From Colletotrichum lupini (Eukaryota; Ascomycota; Sordariomycetes; Glomerellales; Glomerellaceae), in the NCBI RefSeq assembly GCF_023278565.1, contig NC_064677.1:4774001-4838000 (forward strand): a stretch of 64,000 nt of DNA, written 5' to 3'. Position numbers and translations under genes: made by a program. Below are positions 1 to 13,956 of the stretch, one piece after another; position 1 is the first letter of the stretch; each line of letters begins with the position of its first letter. The notes under the pieces are model-generated. The model saw only the letters and a list, made by a program, of their open reading frames with translations. It was not told where the DNA came from and made no database searches.

Positions 1-56
1 TGCTGCTGCTGTGTAGGTGCGTGACCCTGGGGCTGATGGTGGGGGTGATGCTGCAT
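1..56 (-). CDS. His/Gln/Pro-rich protein, N-terminal fragment or internal exon (partial, runs off left edge)
   Basis: On the minus strand an ATG at 56-54 opens a frame that stays open to the window edge. It encodes Met-Gln followed by His, Pro and Gln residues, ending in a polyglutamine run that continues outside the window. Low-complexity His/Gln/Pro segments of this kind are common in fungal transcription factors and developmental regulators, but no domain is visible, so no function is assigned. The bases just upstream (CTCTATGCAG read on the minus strand) also look like a pyrimidine tract plus AG acceptor, so this could be an internal exon starting at the His codon in the same frame. The very long pyrimidine-rich region upstream fits the leader or promoter of a regulatory gene. 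That link is inference. Confidence 0.4.
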   Translation of the reverse strand, partial: MQHHPHHQPQGHAPTQQQ

Positions 57-3000
57 AGAGAAAAGACCCATTAGTCCCTCGTCCAAGAAACGCTTCGACG
101 TATTAAGTTGACTGGTGACAAGCAAGAAGGAGGAAAAAACAAAGTGAGGCAAGGCAAGGCGCGGCGCGTCTGTATTTTTATTTTTTGCACCTTGACACTG
201 TCAGGGGACTGGGGGCATCCAGGTGCAGGCAGGTGCGTGTGGTGAGAAGTGGTTCCTTGCTGCCCCTGGGAGTCCTGGGAGTCGACGAGGATCACGCGGG
301 TGAGGCGTGCTAGACCCAGTTCGGGACCCCTTTCTGATAAAAGAAAATGTGGATATTCTTTTGGGGAAAAGAAGAGGAGCAAGGCAAGGCAGGCAAGGTA
401 CGAATAGACAAGCAGCAGGATGGACGGATGGATGGATGGGCTCCAGACCAGATGCAAGGTCGCCGTACTACGGCGCCGCCAGATCGGAGAAGCGAGGGCA
501 GGGGATAGACACACACACACATACACTAACATACACACCACAGAGAGTGCGAGTGAGCTGCCAGTGGAATTGTGTACAAGCTGGGTAAGGATGATCTGGG
601 AACAAGATGGGAGGGGCGGATTTTTTTGGTTTACCCCTGAATAACTACCCAAGCAAAGTAGCGAGCTTCGGGTAAAGAGTGAGAATGGGCAGGTACTGCG
701 ACGAGGATACTCGGAAGCGGAACCCGAGTGGTTTCGAGAATGCGATGGCCTGGCTCTGGCAGATTTGCGCGACTGGGGCAGAGAGACGAAAAGATGAAGG
801 ATGGAGGATGAGTGGGAGAGGTATACGGAAAAGCGGTACGAGTAGGTGAAAAAAGAGTAGTGGTGTAGAGTGTAGATGAAGTACTCGAAAGAGTAACGAG
901 AGGGTTCTTCTCCTTCGACTTAGACTGCGGTCCTGGTTCCTACTGCGGGTTCTTCCCAAGCTTGGTTTGGAGACGCGACAGGAAGGCCAGAAGGCAGAAA
1001 GAGACGATGGATGGTGCAATGAGATGACAAGGGAGTATGAAGGACGGAGGAGAGATGGCGATCGGAGCGAGGGTGCAGCAGGAATATGGGCAGCCGAGGG
1101 GATTGGGCGAGTGAGGGTACAAGAGAGGAACAGGGTAGCTATTTGAACATTGGAGCAGGGTAGGATCCAAAGTGGGTAATTATGATGGGGAGTGATATGT
1201 CTGGGAATCGGGGAGGATGGGATGGGCAGCAAAGGAAGAGGCAGAGGACGAGACAGGAGGCGTCCGTCTTGGTACGAGAGCTGTTTTCTTTTCCTCTCTC
1301 TCACTCGCGCAGAGTGAGTATGAGAGAGAGAAAGAGAGAAATCCTCTTCACTCTACCGTCTCACACCTCGCACTTGCTGCTCCCGCTCTCACTTGTGAGG
1401 CAGCAGCAATGTGAAGAGAAGAGAGAATAGAGGATCCAGGACCAGACAGACAGGCAGGCGTACACACGATCAGCCAGCCAGCCCGCAGCAGCCCAACCGG
1501 GGGTGAAAGCAAAAATGGGAACGCAATAGCCAGAGCCAGACCAAAAGCAGACGATACAGGAAAGCAGAGTGTCAGGGGGGGCGCAGACGCGGTGGAGCTT
1601 GATACGGCACCGGTGCGGCTTCTTGTTCGGGGTAGAGAGAAAGTGCAATGTAAGGTAATACAAGGGGGGCGATATAATGGCACGGTACCTCGAGACCTTG
1701 GACCCGATGCGAGGTTACGGCACGACGAAAGTCGAGATATCGACGGAGATGGCGATGTCGACGGCAATGCCCTTGTAAGCGCGCTACCAAAGCCGTGGGG
1801 CAAATTGGAGGCGAGACGACGAGGGCATACCATAGTATGCGCTTGTACACACACCTCTAGCCAGGCCCAGGGTCGGGAGGATATATCCGTGTATATCTCG
1901 ACGTCAGAGAAGAGATGTGTGTAGGTGTATGTAATAGGGAATGCGGTTGAAGGAAAGACAGAGCCAGAACATACTCAACAAATGATATGCGCCACCCAAG
2001 CAACGACGTGCGAAAGTGTGTGAGAGGTAAGGTGAAGAAGCAGGAGGCAGAATACAATAAAGCAAGAAAGCAGGCAATAGCAGCAGCAATAGACAGCAAA
2101 TGCAAAACAGAGCAATAAAAGATTGTCAGGGTTTTGAACGTACGTGCGCGCGCGTGTGAATTCGCCTTCGGGTCTTTGCTACTCGGCAACTTGTGCAGGA
2201 AAGGACAAGAGGCAAAGTCGTTTACTAGTAACGGCGGCGGCGTCGTCGGCGGCGGGAGGTAGAGAGGTAGGCAGAGAGAAAGAAGAGAGAGATAAAAGTG
2301 CACCAATGAGTGAAATCTTTTCGGTTTGGGCGTACGCAAGTAGTAGTCCCATACAAGAGAGAGCAAGACTGAGAGAGAGAGAGAGAGAGCTTCTCGATGC
2401 TTTTCTTGCTGCGACTTGCAGAGAGGTCCCAGAGCAAGAGCAGAAGCTGCGCGTGGGAGGACGGACAGGGGATAATAACGACCGGGGAGGGCGTGGGTGT
2501 TGGGAGGAGAAGGAGGATTGGCGGTGGTGGTGGTGGGCATGGACGAGTGCAAGGAAGATGAGGAAAGGACGCAGAAGACGTGAAGATGGGACAAGAGGGG
2601 CTGGTGTCGTTGTGAGAGAGAGAAAAAAAAGGCAAGGTAGGGGCGTGAGGGTATCATGGTGAGCCTTACTTTGCGACTGCCTCCTCTCTCTCTCTCTGTC
2701 TCCAAGTTCCAACGTGCGTGGAAAAGAGCCGGGAGAGAGGAGAGAGAGTCAGAGACAAGGTGAAGGCGAGGTGTACATGACCTTACGCAGTCAGGTAGGT
2801 AGGTACTGGGTAGTGTTGGAGAGGAAGGAAAGGGGGCGTGTGCGCAGTACGGCAGACAGGCGGGATTTGCTCTGGGTGTGTGGTGTTGGTGTTGGTGTGT
2901 GAAGGTGTGGTACGTACTGGGAAAAGAATAAGAAGGAAAAAAAAAAGAAAAGAGGAATAAAAAGGTGCAGGTGGGGTGTAGGTGGTGTGGGAATAGATAG

Positions 3001-3330
3001 AGGGGCGTGCGAGTGCTGAATAGGGTGTGTGGGACAGCGCATGGAAGAAACGTGACAGGGGTCTCTTGCATTGTAGATTAAATGGCCAATGGCGGCACGC
3101 GCTTGGAGGGCCGAGCAGGGTCAACTACCCAATCAGGCATCTCTCATCCGGGGCTAGCCAGCAGACCAGCATACTACCGGGATGCCGCCGCGGGCCCCCA
3201 ATCTTGCTTTCTCTCTCTCACTCTCTCTCAAGTCTCTCTTCTCGTGTGTACCGCAGTACTTTCTCTCTCTCTCTTGTGTGATGATTTTTCACTCATCTCT
3301 CATCTCTTTCTCAGAGGACCATAGTCTCTC
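57..3330 (-). promoter_or_regulatory. Pyrimidine-rich leader/promoter region of the left-edge gene
   Basis: Read on the minus strand, this stretch is dominated by CT-rich tracts with several microsatellites (CA at 508-521, GA/TC at 2371-2389). The long open frames here, including one of 404 codons at 1857-3071, translate to low-complexity Leu/Ser/Pro/Phe protein, as expected from CT-rich non-coding DNA, and are not taken as genes. Long CT-rich tracts are typical of fungal promoters and 5' leaders. No TATA box or splice pattern is clear enough to place a transcription start. Confidence 0.4.
2371..2389. repeat. GA dinucleotide microsatellite
   Basis: Uninterrupted GA repeat inside the purine/pyrimidine-skewed left region, flanked by imperfect GAGA stretches. 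Simple repeat with no further role visible. Confidence 0.85.
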
Positions 3331-6300
3331 ATCCACTAGGGCGACAGACCGCAACTGTGGAAAAACACGACTCCAGAAGCATGGCGTCTGCAACTTTGCT
3401 TGCCTGGCCCCCCTGGTCGTACCTTTTTTCCAGCCACCGACCCCCAAAAAAGAGGCTTCCCACTTTCAATTCCCGGGTTCCCTCCTCACCCTGTCCTCAC
3501 CCCCGGTCCTGGCAACATCTTGCACTTGTTTGGCGCAAGGCGGTGTGGGAACCCATGAGGCGGAGACAGTCTGTGTGTGAGAGAAAGAGAGACGAGGGAA
3601 GAGAAGTAGGTAACTAAGTACTCTCTGTAACGGCCCTGGGAAAATGTGCCTGCGGAGACCCGGCTTGTGTGGGAGCCCTGGCACAGCACTCACTCCCGCG
3701 CTGTCGTTGGCATGTTCCCCCCGCGTTTGCTGCTTGACCGTTCCTGGCCTCCTGATCCGGCTTCCAATGCCTGCTGCTGCTAATGCGCTGCTGGCATCTA
3801 GAATGGAGTGAGGTGGTGGGCATATGGGCATGGCACTCGCACTGGCACTTGAGACCTTGCCGCTGGCCCATGTATCACCCACGTCCCAGGCACAACCAGG
3901 AACCCGGAGCTCTGCTTGCCCAGCACTGCGGGAGCGCCGTACTCAGTACTCGCTGCAACAGGCGCCTGACAAGCCTGCTCCGAGGTCATCGATACGTTCG
4001 TTTCGTCCCCCAAAACCAGCTCAGAGAAGATGATGGGGGACGCGTTCTGGCTGTCTTCACCCTCGTCGTTCAACGTTGGTTTGGACTCTCCACAACTAGC
4101 GGCAGCACAAGTCACCCTCGCCGCCCTTGCCCCCTGGTGGGAACAATGGCAAACGATTGTACTGTGGTCTGCAGGCCTTTTGCCCATCTTCTCCTCCTTG
4201 CCGGCGCGCGGGTCGAAACAAGAACAACCGGCCATGACAGACGTTGCCTCTCTTGCCAATCATCCACCAGATTCCCGATTTCCGCCCCCTATCAATGCGC
4301 AATCGATGGGGAGAGTGAACTCAGAACTCGCGCAGATGTTCCCTCCAACAGCAGCCGATTCCGAATCATTCTGGCAAACGAACAGAGTGATGAATGCATC
4401 GGCTAGGTCAGCACCGACCCCCCATCCCCCCCCTCCCAATTGCTCAGCCACCCGTCATTGGGGAAAGCTGATGGCAGCCCCCACCAAGAACGTGTGTCGC
4501 AGAGCAAAAGAGAGAGAGAGGGAGATAGAGGATGAGTGCACCCCACCCGGACGCCTCCAGATCTCCACAATCGTCACCTCATCTTCATCTTGCTTTTGCC
4601 AGGGAAAGGCCCGTCAGAGCAGTACACCACTACGAATACCTCGACTCGAGTGTGGTTGCCGTACATCCACAGACAGAGCTCATCACCTAGAATGAGCTCT
4701 TCCTTCAGCCGATTTCTTTCGGCTAGCTTGTGGAATCTCTTTTCTTTTTCTCCTCGCTCTGACGTGTACATTATGACAAGAAGGAGCTCGTGACACTCCC
4801 GTCTTCAAAGTCCACGTGAGTGGGTCGGTAGGTAGTCGGGAAAACGGGCCCAAGGAAGGGGACAGTAACGAGGGGGAGGCGCACAAAGTACACGCTTTCT
4901 TTCGCGCGCGTCCCATGGCGTAGCTCAACCTCACTAAGGCTTAAAAAGCTGAAAGGTCGGTACCCGTTGTGCTCGAGACAACACTAGGCATCTAGACAGG
5001 CCCGGGAAGCCGTTGGCCGCCGTTTTGCCCTGCGTGGTGTCCCTCATTTCCAACGAACCAGCCACCTCTTGGCTTGGTGCCTGCGCCATCGAGTCTCGCC
5101 TTGTCACCACCACCTCCATTCAGCGTGAGAGGGAAGACGACGAACAACATGAGGAAACATACTGATACAGACAGACAAGGCAAATCCAAAAGTCAGCAAC
5201 AAGAGGAATGTCGCGATTGCTGCGGCTCGCAAGGGGTGCGCGCCAGAGAGGCAACAGGCTGCACCTCCGCGTGAGACCCCGGTCAACGGCGCGCGAAGAC
5301 TCGACCGTACTCCGTAGAGGGCAGAACCACGAACGTGTCTCTGGGAGCTTTCCCAAGGTCTCCAATGTTCACCCAGCCTCCCGGAGCTTGAACCAGGTTG
5401 GGTAGCACTCACCCTGCCCTGCCCTGCCCAACCCCGGCTGGTTTGGTCTGGCTGCCCACGCCTGTCCCCTCACCCTCTCTCCAACTTTCCTCTCCCCCAA
5501 CTTCGACGAGCGAAAATGAAAATTCAAGATAAAATAAAATTAAAGTGGTGCAAAAGGGAATAGCGTCGTAGTACACTGGTCGGGAGGTCCCACTCATGCA
5601 AATGGAGCTTGCGACGGCCCCGGTCATTGGTGAAACAGGAGCCACCCTGCCAATCTCACAGACTTTTTGGATTCCTGACCTGGTCAAGCTTGCGACAGCG
5701 TTGCCATCTTCTGGAAGCCACGGGAATCCCAGGAAACTCATCTTGCCGACGCCAACTGTGCGCGTAGCTCAAACCCTATCCATGTTTGACCTCTTCTGCA
5801 ACTCCCGCTTGAGAGCTTCAGTCGAGGTCCGTGGGGACCGCCTGTCACGACTCGCCGTCCAAGCATGTAGCCGAGTGACGAGTCTTCCGGCAGCTAGGGC
5901 CAGCAAGCGTTCAAGCTGAGGCAGACACCCTTATGCGCGACCAACGAACTTGAGTAATTGAAATGGGGACAAGGGGGAAAGCACAGGAGAACGACTTCTT
6001 TCGGTAACATGACAACCAAACGGAAAGGTTTGTAGAATAATGGAAAAGGCGTGACTTACGTGATCAGGCTCCTGCTTGTAGCCACCCGAGGGCTGCCTGT
6101 TCTGCGCCATGGCTCTGACAGTCATGAGTTGATATTGATGTTTCTGTGCGTCTTGGTTAGCCATCTGTCATCTGTAGCTAATGAACCTTGAACCAGGCTC
6201 TTCCAGGCCTCCCTGGAATCAGAACAGACTCCAATTCATCCCAACGGGGATGTTCGATGTCCCTTACCAGCCAGGCTGGCATGAGGTGAGATCGCCGAGA

Positions 6301-6783
6301 GATGGCCCATCCTGATGCCCAACCTTCGCTGAATTCCCCGCACCTCTTGGCGCAAGGTTTTTCCATCAAGTCATCACGGCTGATGGACGCGTGGGCTAGG
6401 AAACAGGAATATCCGTGGCAAGAAAGGGAGGTTGGCCAGCGCTTTGCTGGCAAGAAATCGACTGGGAGATGCCTGTTGGTCGCGTGCGTACTCACTTTTT
6501 TTTGTGCTTAGGTAGGCTGGTCTAAATGTCGCGATCGCTGCGTTCCGTGTACTTCAGTTCGTTGCTGGTGCGGGCGTAAGTTGAGCAAAGATTGAACCCG
6601 TGATCTTGGGCAGGTGTGTCCGAGGTTGGCGACGTTGTGAAACAAAGATATCCCAGCTTGCTGCAAATCGACTCAAGTCAGCATCTTAAGTGTTTTGTTT
6701 TCCCAACTTTGATCGGAGCAAATTCATGCGACCGCGTCAAGAACACGCGACCGGGTCCCAAGAGGGCCCCAATAAAATGGTGA

Positions 6784-6800
6784 CCCCCCCCCCCCCCCCC
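6784..6800 (+). repeat. C homopolymer, 17 bases
   Basis: Run of 17 C residues directly followed by TGACGG. A second C run at 20227-20242 is also followed by TGAC. The length may be affected by sequencing error. Confidence 0.85.
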
Positions 6801-7238
6801 TGACGGCAATCACACAAGGAGAGAGGCCCAAGGGGGATGCGATGAGTCGTGCAGGCCATGTTCATGCGCAGACTGCAACATGGGACGTTACCGAAATTGA
6901 AACAAAGACGCGCTTGGGCGTAGTGTAAGCCCCATACGGATAGGCGCCGAACAGCAACGCCTTCAGATGATGCATCTCGAAATGCAATTTCGGAGCCCAT
7001 CGGAAATACGACTATTCGTCAAGGCTGAACAAGATTCGACACGCGGCGGGGAGCACGGGAAGCAAAGAAAAGACGGAGATTAAAGACGAAAAATCACGAA
7101 CCTTTTGGATGGAGAGTTGGACGTGTTAGAAACGCGTTGACGAGCAATGACGGGGGAGTGTCTGCGCCTGTATCTGGATAAGGCTGGCTGAACGAGGGTT
7201 ACAAGTGGATTCTGATGATTCTGCAGCGTCTGCTTATA

Positions 7239-7312
7239 GTGTGTGAGTGTGTGTGTGCGAGTATAAGTGTGCGTATGTGAGTGTCAGTGTGTGTGTGTGT
7301 GTGTAGTGTACA
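7239..7312 (+). repeat. Imperfect GT microsatellite
   Basis: Alternating GT tract interrupted by GA, GC and TA steps, with the cleanest part near 7289-7304. Alternating purine-pyrimidine DNA of this kind can adopt the Z form. No gene is adjacent. Confidence 0.8.
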
Positions 7313-10300
7313 CTTGTGCAGGGGAGGGCAACCCAGTAATGCACGGAATTTGAGGCTGGCGCTGCGTGGGTGTCCTGACCTGGAACGGATGCGGGAGAAG
7401 AAGGCTCTGACAGCGGGCTCCCGAGGAAGAAGTCGATGGTTCTTCTAGTCCTTCTGACGGTAGGTAGCGTATCCGTAGGAGGGCTTGATTAGTGTGTCTG
7501 CTTCCCTGCTCAAATGGAGCTATGCCTCAACGCTGGCTCGGTCTGTTTGGGTGGTGTGTGACGGGCTCCCAATTTCTCCGGGGATGGACCAGGGAGCTGG
7601 TCGAACGTTGTTCGCCGGGGCCGTGCGAACGAAATCTGGGATGCGTATGCAGGCCTTGCTGTGTCCCGCTACTGGGGGACCTGACTTGTGCGTCGTTGTT
7701 CTACCTGTATTCTGAATTAGTTCATGCAGGCCAGCCTTGCAAAGGCCACAGGCGCTGGCAACGGCGTCTGTTCCTCTCGCAAGGGGAACCAAAATGTACA
7801 ACTGTCAAGCAACTGGGGAACCTACTTGGAGTGTGCTTTTGTGAAGTGCCTGGTCAGGGGTTTCTCGTGCTGAGGAGTGGCTCAAGCCGATTTATGACGC
7901 AACACGGACCCTGGAGAAATAGCGTAGGGTAGCTAAGACGCTTGTCAGGCACTGCGAGGAACGAACGGCTTGCTGGGTGTGACTGGGAGGCGTGTGGAAG
8001 GACGGGTAAAGCAAGGGAAAGCAGAGTCAAGAGGCAGACGGCGTCATGGAGAGAATGCCGGATATTTAGGCAGAGCCAGGGAGACTCGAGTGATTGGCAA
8101 CGGGTCCTCAGAGGAATAAGAAAAAAGAGCAAAAAATAGGACCAGCGATAACGCCAATTCCCAAGTAGGTCGACGTCCCTTCAGTTGGCCACTCGGCACA
8201 TTGATTAAGGAGAAGCTGGGGTGTGATGGGCTGCGTCCAGAGGACGACTATTGGATGATACCGCAGCCCCCCAAGAGAAATGTGACGAAAGAATCCCGGC
8301 TAAATGAATCGGGTGGGCAGGTGTAAGGGGAGCCAGCGAGAAGAGAGGTGTGGACGGAACCGGTCCCCCGGTGGGAGGGTACGCAATACCTAACGAGACA
8401 GGCCAAAGGAGCGAAATGCTGAAGAATATCGACGTGATGTGCAGAGCCTAGACCGAAGTTCATCCTCACCGCTCCAACAGCGGGAAATACACCCTGACGG
8501 ACACCCACAGTATGAATACGGGTGGGTGGAAAGAGTACGGAGGTCCATCGATATCTACACAGGATCCGAGATGCCTGTCAGCCAGCCAAGAAGAGCCAGG
8601 GTGGGAGTTGGCAGGCGCCCCGTGGAGAGGCGGTGGCTCACTTACCATGATTCTATGAGAATAAGCTTCTTCGGCATCCGTAGCTGAAGTGGCGATGTCA
8701 GTATTAGTTTGCGACCTTGCTAAGGTAGCCTAAGGTAGCTTCAACGTCGAAGCCGTCCGGGGGAATGGCTGCGCTTCTGAGCCAGATCTAGAAGCCTGAA
8801 ATACCCTGCTCCTTACGAGGAATGGGACGGTATGACCAAGGTAAGCAAAGTGCTACCTCAAGGTAGTTTGGTGGACCGTTGCCTGTCAAAAAACACCGGT
8901 CACGGTTAGCATTGAACGACCCTTGCCCACACACGAAAATGCCTAGTCGACCCGAACGTCTCACCCTGGGCTTTTGGGGTTGGGGGTTGAGCGGGAGGCA
9001 AGGGGGGTCAGAAACGGTGCCAACCTCAAAGAACCACGAGGTTGCTCGGACTTCTCGTACTATTGCTTGATGTACTGCCTTGGAGTGTGCGCAGACAAAC
9101 GTTGCTGAATCGCGACACGACGACTATTCCATAGAACGCACAGTTTGGATTTAAGTAACGGCGGCTCCGAGAGACAGTATTCTCAAGCCGTTTCGGTTCT
9201 GTTCGAGTTGGAACGTAAGTAGCTCCCAAAGACCAATAGAGCGACTGGCTTGAAATGCTCCTCCGGTGACTGTCCAGAATGCTTGGTGTCACAGGGTCAA
9301 GTTCAATTATGCATCAAGTACGATGCAAAAAAGGCGCCGCTTTTTTCACGGCTGATTGGATGCAATACGCGCTGTGTGCAATATTCTGCATTCATCTGCC
9401 GCGTTTGTGGCAATGTCTTGTCTGATCTTGTTGCTATATCTGCGAGGCGGCCCGGACTCTTGGGTTCTCAGGTCGCAGTCACACTGCACAGCCACAGAGG
9501 TGTGTAGTTGTGTGCGCGGTCTCTCTTCCCCCCCTGAGGGTCTATTCGCCATTACACTAGATAGCTGGGGACCTCCCTGGTTGCAGGCCGCGCAGACGTT
9601 GGACAGCTAGTGTTCGAGAATGTGACCGGCAAATTGGATGGGATGAATTGCTGTAGAATCTTGAGTAGGCGACACAAAGCGCGCAGGGATAATGGTGGGA
9701 GTCTTGGGTTTGATCTCTTGCCTGCTGCACGATTGTCATAATCAGCATCGTATTGACCTTCCCAAAATAACTTGCGAGAGGTGGACAGGTGCAACGGGGA
9801 TGTCCGCTGGATTTGGACAATTCCAGGACAGTAGTATACAATACCTAGTGGCTGGAGGAAAAGACGCAAGCTGAGGGGGGAGCATTGTTCCATGTTGGAT
9901 GAATCGCGAAGTAGCGGAGGGGTGACATCGGTCAGAAAAGGCGCGATTTTGGCGTGCGCTCCTCCAGTCCGCTTCGTCGTTGACATGCCACATTTCGCTA
10001 GGGCCCGCCCACATCGATCTGCCAGCGCATATTGCGCAACATCAAAGACGGGCGGCTAGCGAAGCAGACGGAACGTCTCGAGAATATTGCGTGAGTGGCG
10101 TGAGATGGCTCATGACAAGCATCAGGGTAGACGAGTTCTAGAGAACGAGACTACTTAGATAGGTAACGGAACGGGGCCACGGTAGAATCTGAAGTGTGGG
10201 AGGGGACGCCATGGCGCCGTCTGGAGCTGTAACTTGGGCGAGAAACAGCACGACTCACACTGGGGAATGGTGTGTGGAGAAATCGGGTCGAGGTCACCTG

Positions 10301-10702
10301 GAGACCTAGTCTGGAGACCAACAAGCTATGTTTCAGTAGCAGAAGTGGCTCGTCGGGTCGTCCTTCTTTCCGTTTCGTCTCGACTCGTCTAGAAGGAGAG
10401 GAAGAAGAAGAGTGCAGGCCAAGTCAGTCCAGGGATATGTCTTGCTTGTTGTTGTTGTGTGTTGTACTGGTGTGAGAAGACAGATATGCGACGAGACTAT
10501 GACGAGCTCGAACTGTCGGCCGGGGCGAACAAAGTTTAGACGGCGACTTGTTGGTGCTGCCATAGTGTTTGAGGATAGCCTCGCTAACAAGACAAGGAGA
10601 CCGGATTCTCGCGATGCCGTCAAGGTGGTGAAGACAGCGTCGCAAGAGAACGGCTACCGCTGCCACGTGTTGACATGCGGGAGCAATAAACTGCTGGCGT
10701 CG

Positions 10703-10780
10703 GCGGTGGTGATGGCGATGATGGCGATGATGGTGATAGTGATGCCGCTGGTGATAGTGATGATGATGACGATGGCGTCG
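10703..10780 (+). repeat. GAT/GGC-type trinucleotide-rich tract
   Basis: Degenerate repeat of GATGGCGATGAT and GATAGTGAT units on the plus strand. One frame through it gives only Met/Val/Ile-rich low-complexity sequence, so it is treated as a simple repeat and not as coding. Confidence 0.75.
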
Positions 10781-13700
10781 TTGAGTTCGAGATTGACATT
10801 GAAGTTGGAGTGACGTTGGTCAGACTAATCGTTATAAGGTTGTCGTGCAGGGAAAGGGACGGGGGTCAGCGGGAAGACAGGGCAGGGAAGCAGAGGCGCG
10901 ATGGTAAAGGCAGGCAACGGGAGGCAAGGCAGGACGATGCATCTCACGAGCCAGGAGCCTGGAGGCGGAAGCTACCTACCTATTCAGTACCTTACAAGAG
11001 TAGGTAGGAAGTAGGGGATGCTCTCCATAGGGCAACACCAGGCAACCTGGAAGGGAAGGAAGCGTGGGAAGGTACATCCATACCTGACCTTGCCTTCCTG
11101 TGTGTACGGAGTACTGGGCTACCTACGAGCTGCGGGCACACACGATCGTGGGTGGTTGCTCACCTCAAGGCTGCCAGGATTAAGAAGTCACGATGGAACT
11201 GGACCATGCCCCAAGCACGTGGAGATGCTGTTGCCAAGCGGGGGGTTGCGAACATGGACGCACAAGGTTGCCAGAGCTAAGGCTGCCAGGGTTGTCTTCG
11301 ACCTCACATCTTTGAACTTCATGTCATTGCTTCATAAGGTACTGGCCGAAGCACCTACGTCTCATTCGCACTTTGTCGCATTTCAACGTTGCCATGGAGC
11401 ATCCGGCCGTGTCTTCCGCTCTATGACGCAAAGTACTCAGCTCTGGTAGAGGCACAGCTAATGTTTGCGCCTGCACATCCAACTCCCTTTTCTTTTCGAC
11501 AGGCTTGAGGCACGATGACGATTTTCCCATGTTCTGAGGGTGCAGCGCAAATGAATTTGTCAACGTTATGGTGTATCTTACAGTCACTTCTGTTTGCTCC
11601 ATGCGCCCCTAGCCAAAGTGGCTGGTGTGGCAGTAACACTGCCATCGCAACTGGATATGTATCTCTTTTCCCCGAGATACCGCCAATAGAGGTCGCCAAA
11701 GCCGAGGGAGAGCCTTGCACCATGACATGATCGAAATGTGTGAATGCGCACAGTTGCCTGAAGCCCATTTGATTGCTGCGAATGTGATCCAATGTCTTCT
11801 TCCCTTTGAGCAGATATTCTGACCTGCCCATAACCATATCTGAGCCACTCTGCTGGTTCTCCATGTCTTCAGGCTTGCAACGGTTGACGGTTCTCGGCGG
11901 TGCGATGCAATGCGGGAGGCAAGGATAACGGCACCGTCGAGTTGGTTCCTGGGCCAAGGTGGAATAGGATGGAGCACACCACGGGGGCGTAATCAAGCGT
12001 GTGCGGGAGCACCTGCGACCTGGGGAGACGACAGGCCAGGAGCCAAACTTGGGACAAGGGCCAAGGGCAGTGGTGCAGACTTCAGACTGCAGAAGAGTAT
12101 GGAGGATGGCAAGGGAATGTCAAAGGGTGTCGTGATCCCTGCTGTTCCCTGTCGCAGCCTGGACATGAAGTCCCTTGCTCTTGGGATGCTGATCTTGAGA
12201 GTGGCTGCAGCCCGCGTTTTCCAGGCACAGTGGCACTTGGGCTTCCAAAAGCCCATCACCAGTGGCCAAAGGTAGCCTCCATGCCCTGGCAGGCGCGCCA
12301 GTCGGGAACCCAGGCTGGCAAGCCAGGGCGGGGGCTTGTACAGTACATAGATGTTCACCGCGTTGACCGGGTCTGAACGGCACCATCCCACCATCCATCC
12401 CATGCCCGTTGGCCTGATTCTCAGGGTGTCAGGGTACCCGGCGGCAGCTGTCCCATGGTCCTGGAGGAGAGAGACCCCAGCCGCAGTGAGGATAGCTTCT
12501 GCATTGCCTCGGGCTTGAATCCTAGCCAACCGGCCCGCCATGCTGTGCCGTGTCTAGGCAAGTTCCTAACACGAACAAGCGCACTAGCTCATGGTGTCGG
12601 TTTTCGCATGGAGCTACAGCCTATCCATACAGGTTACTCGATGCGAGGATAATGTCTCTTGGTAGTAAATTTGCTCCGAAATGGTGCAGATATCCCGTGC
12701 AAAGATTTGCTATCTATGGGCATGGTAGGGGGGTGACGGGACGCGCCAAATGCCCCTTTAAGCCGGTTTGTGTTCTGGCCCACTTGGTGGTTCAAAGTCT
12801 TGGAGTATCCAGGCGCGCCAGGTACGGGAACGGATACAGGGACTGGGTTTGTCTGCAGGCCCAACGGTTCGTGAGCCGGTTCGAAAACTGACAGGAGATA
12901 GCGGGGCCAGCTAACATAGCGTGCTGCAACTTGGGAACGCCGCCCAAGACAATTACCTTTCGAACCTTGGCTTGCTTGAGTGCTTGGGTAGCAAACAGCT
13001 CGTCTTTTTACTGCTGATCAATGAATCGAGTTCTGACTGATTGCAGCAGAGATGGCCCACTCGAGGACCAGAGCATGTTCTAAAGCGAAAAACTAGCGTC
13101 GCAATGGCGACGGAATTCGCCGCGCCGCGCAACTGGCTGCTAGTGTCATCCGGACAGCTTCTTGAAAACTCGATCCTCCAAGTAGGTCTACTAGAGAACG
13201 TCACTGCGAGATGCTGCTAGAATAAGTCTTTGCTAATAAAGATAGTCCAGCAAGTACGGCAAACCTAATTGCAGCTTCACAAAACCATAGGTACCGGCGA
13301 GAGGGCACCTCAGCACGCCCCGTGGCATATTGGGCACTTACCAAACTAGCGTTGGATGAAGGAAACCTGCTGCAAAGTCCTGGAGGCGGTGACGCTGGAC
13401 CAATAAGCGTTGAGGCGAAGCCTTCTACCGACACGCGGCGGAAACCCAATAAGCGATCGGCCACGGCAGTATACTACGTATGAATACGGGAGTGGGCGGC
13501 GCCAGTGACAGGCTGAGAAGTTTGGGGGCGGACTTCGAAATGTCCGTGAAAACCATCGGGCCAGGAAGACGCACAGTCTCTGTCAGTGTTGCCAAGCGTT
13601 TCCGCTTCGATATTAGTGAAATTTGGTAGCCCAGTATTGGGTCGCTCATTCATATCGGCCACGCTCTCAATTGGGGCATAGCTAGGTTCGAGAAGCTGTG

Positions 13701-13956
13701 GGCGAGTCGTTGGGTGCGGGAAACGTTGCACTTCGGGTAAAGGTTCTTTCGTTACCCACGCATACGGGGTGCATCGTTGACTATTCTTCCTTCTCGGTCA
13801 TGGCGAAATCAGTCTGGCTTCAGACGGTTCGACGCCAGGCCGACGTTTAAATTGGACGTACGTAATGCCGCCTGCGGCCTCCCAGTCTGATCAATCGCTA
13901 ATGCTGATGGGAGCTTGTGACCGATGTACGCATATTAATGTGCCAGAAACTCTGTT

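Larger units (their letters stand above)
3331..10000. other. Gene-poor intergenic DNA
   Basis: No open frame here shows a recognisable domain, signal peptide, or plausible splice-linked exon chain. Frames of 100 to 220 codons exist on both strands (for example near 3.8-4.7 kb), but they overlap one another in several frames and have erratic composition. Visible structure is limited to a 17-base C run at 6784-6800, a GT-rich microsatellite at 7239-7312, and repeated TAAGGTA-type motifs near 8.72 and 8.85 kb. Base composition is not AT-rich, so this does not look like a RIP-mutated repeat block. Confidence 0.5.

Noticed and set aside
1857..3071. 404-codon minus-strand open frame
   Set aside because: Leu/Ser/Pro/Phe/His low-complexity translation of a CT-rich tract. 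Other frames of the same strand are also open, so it reflects base composition.
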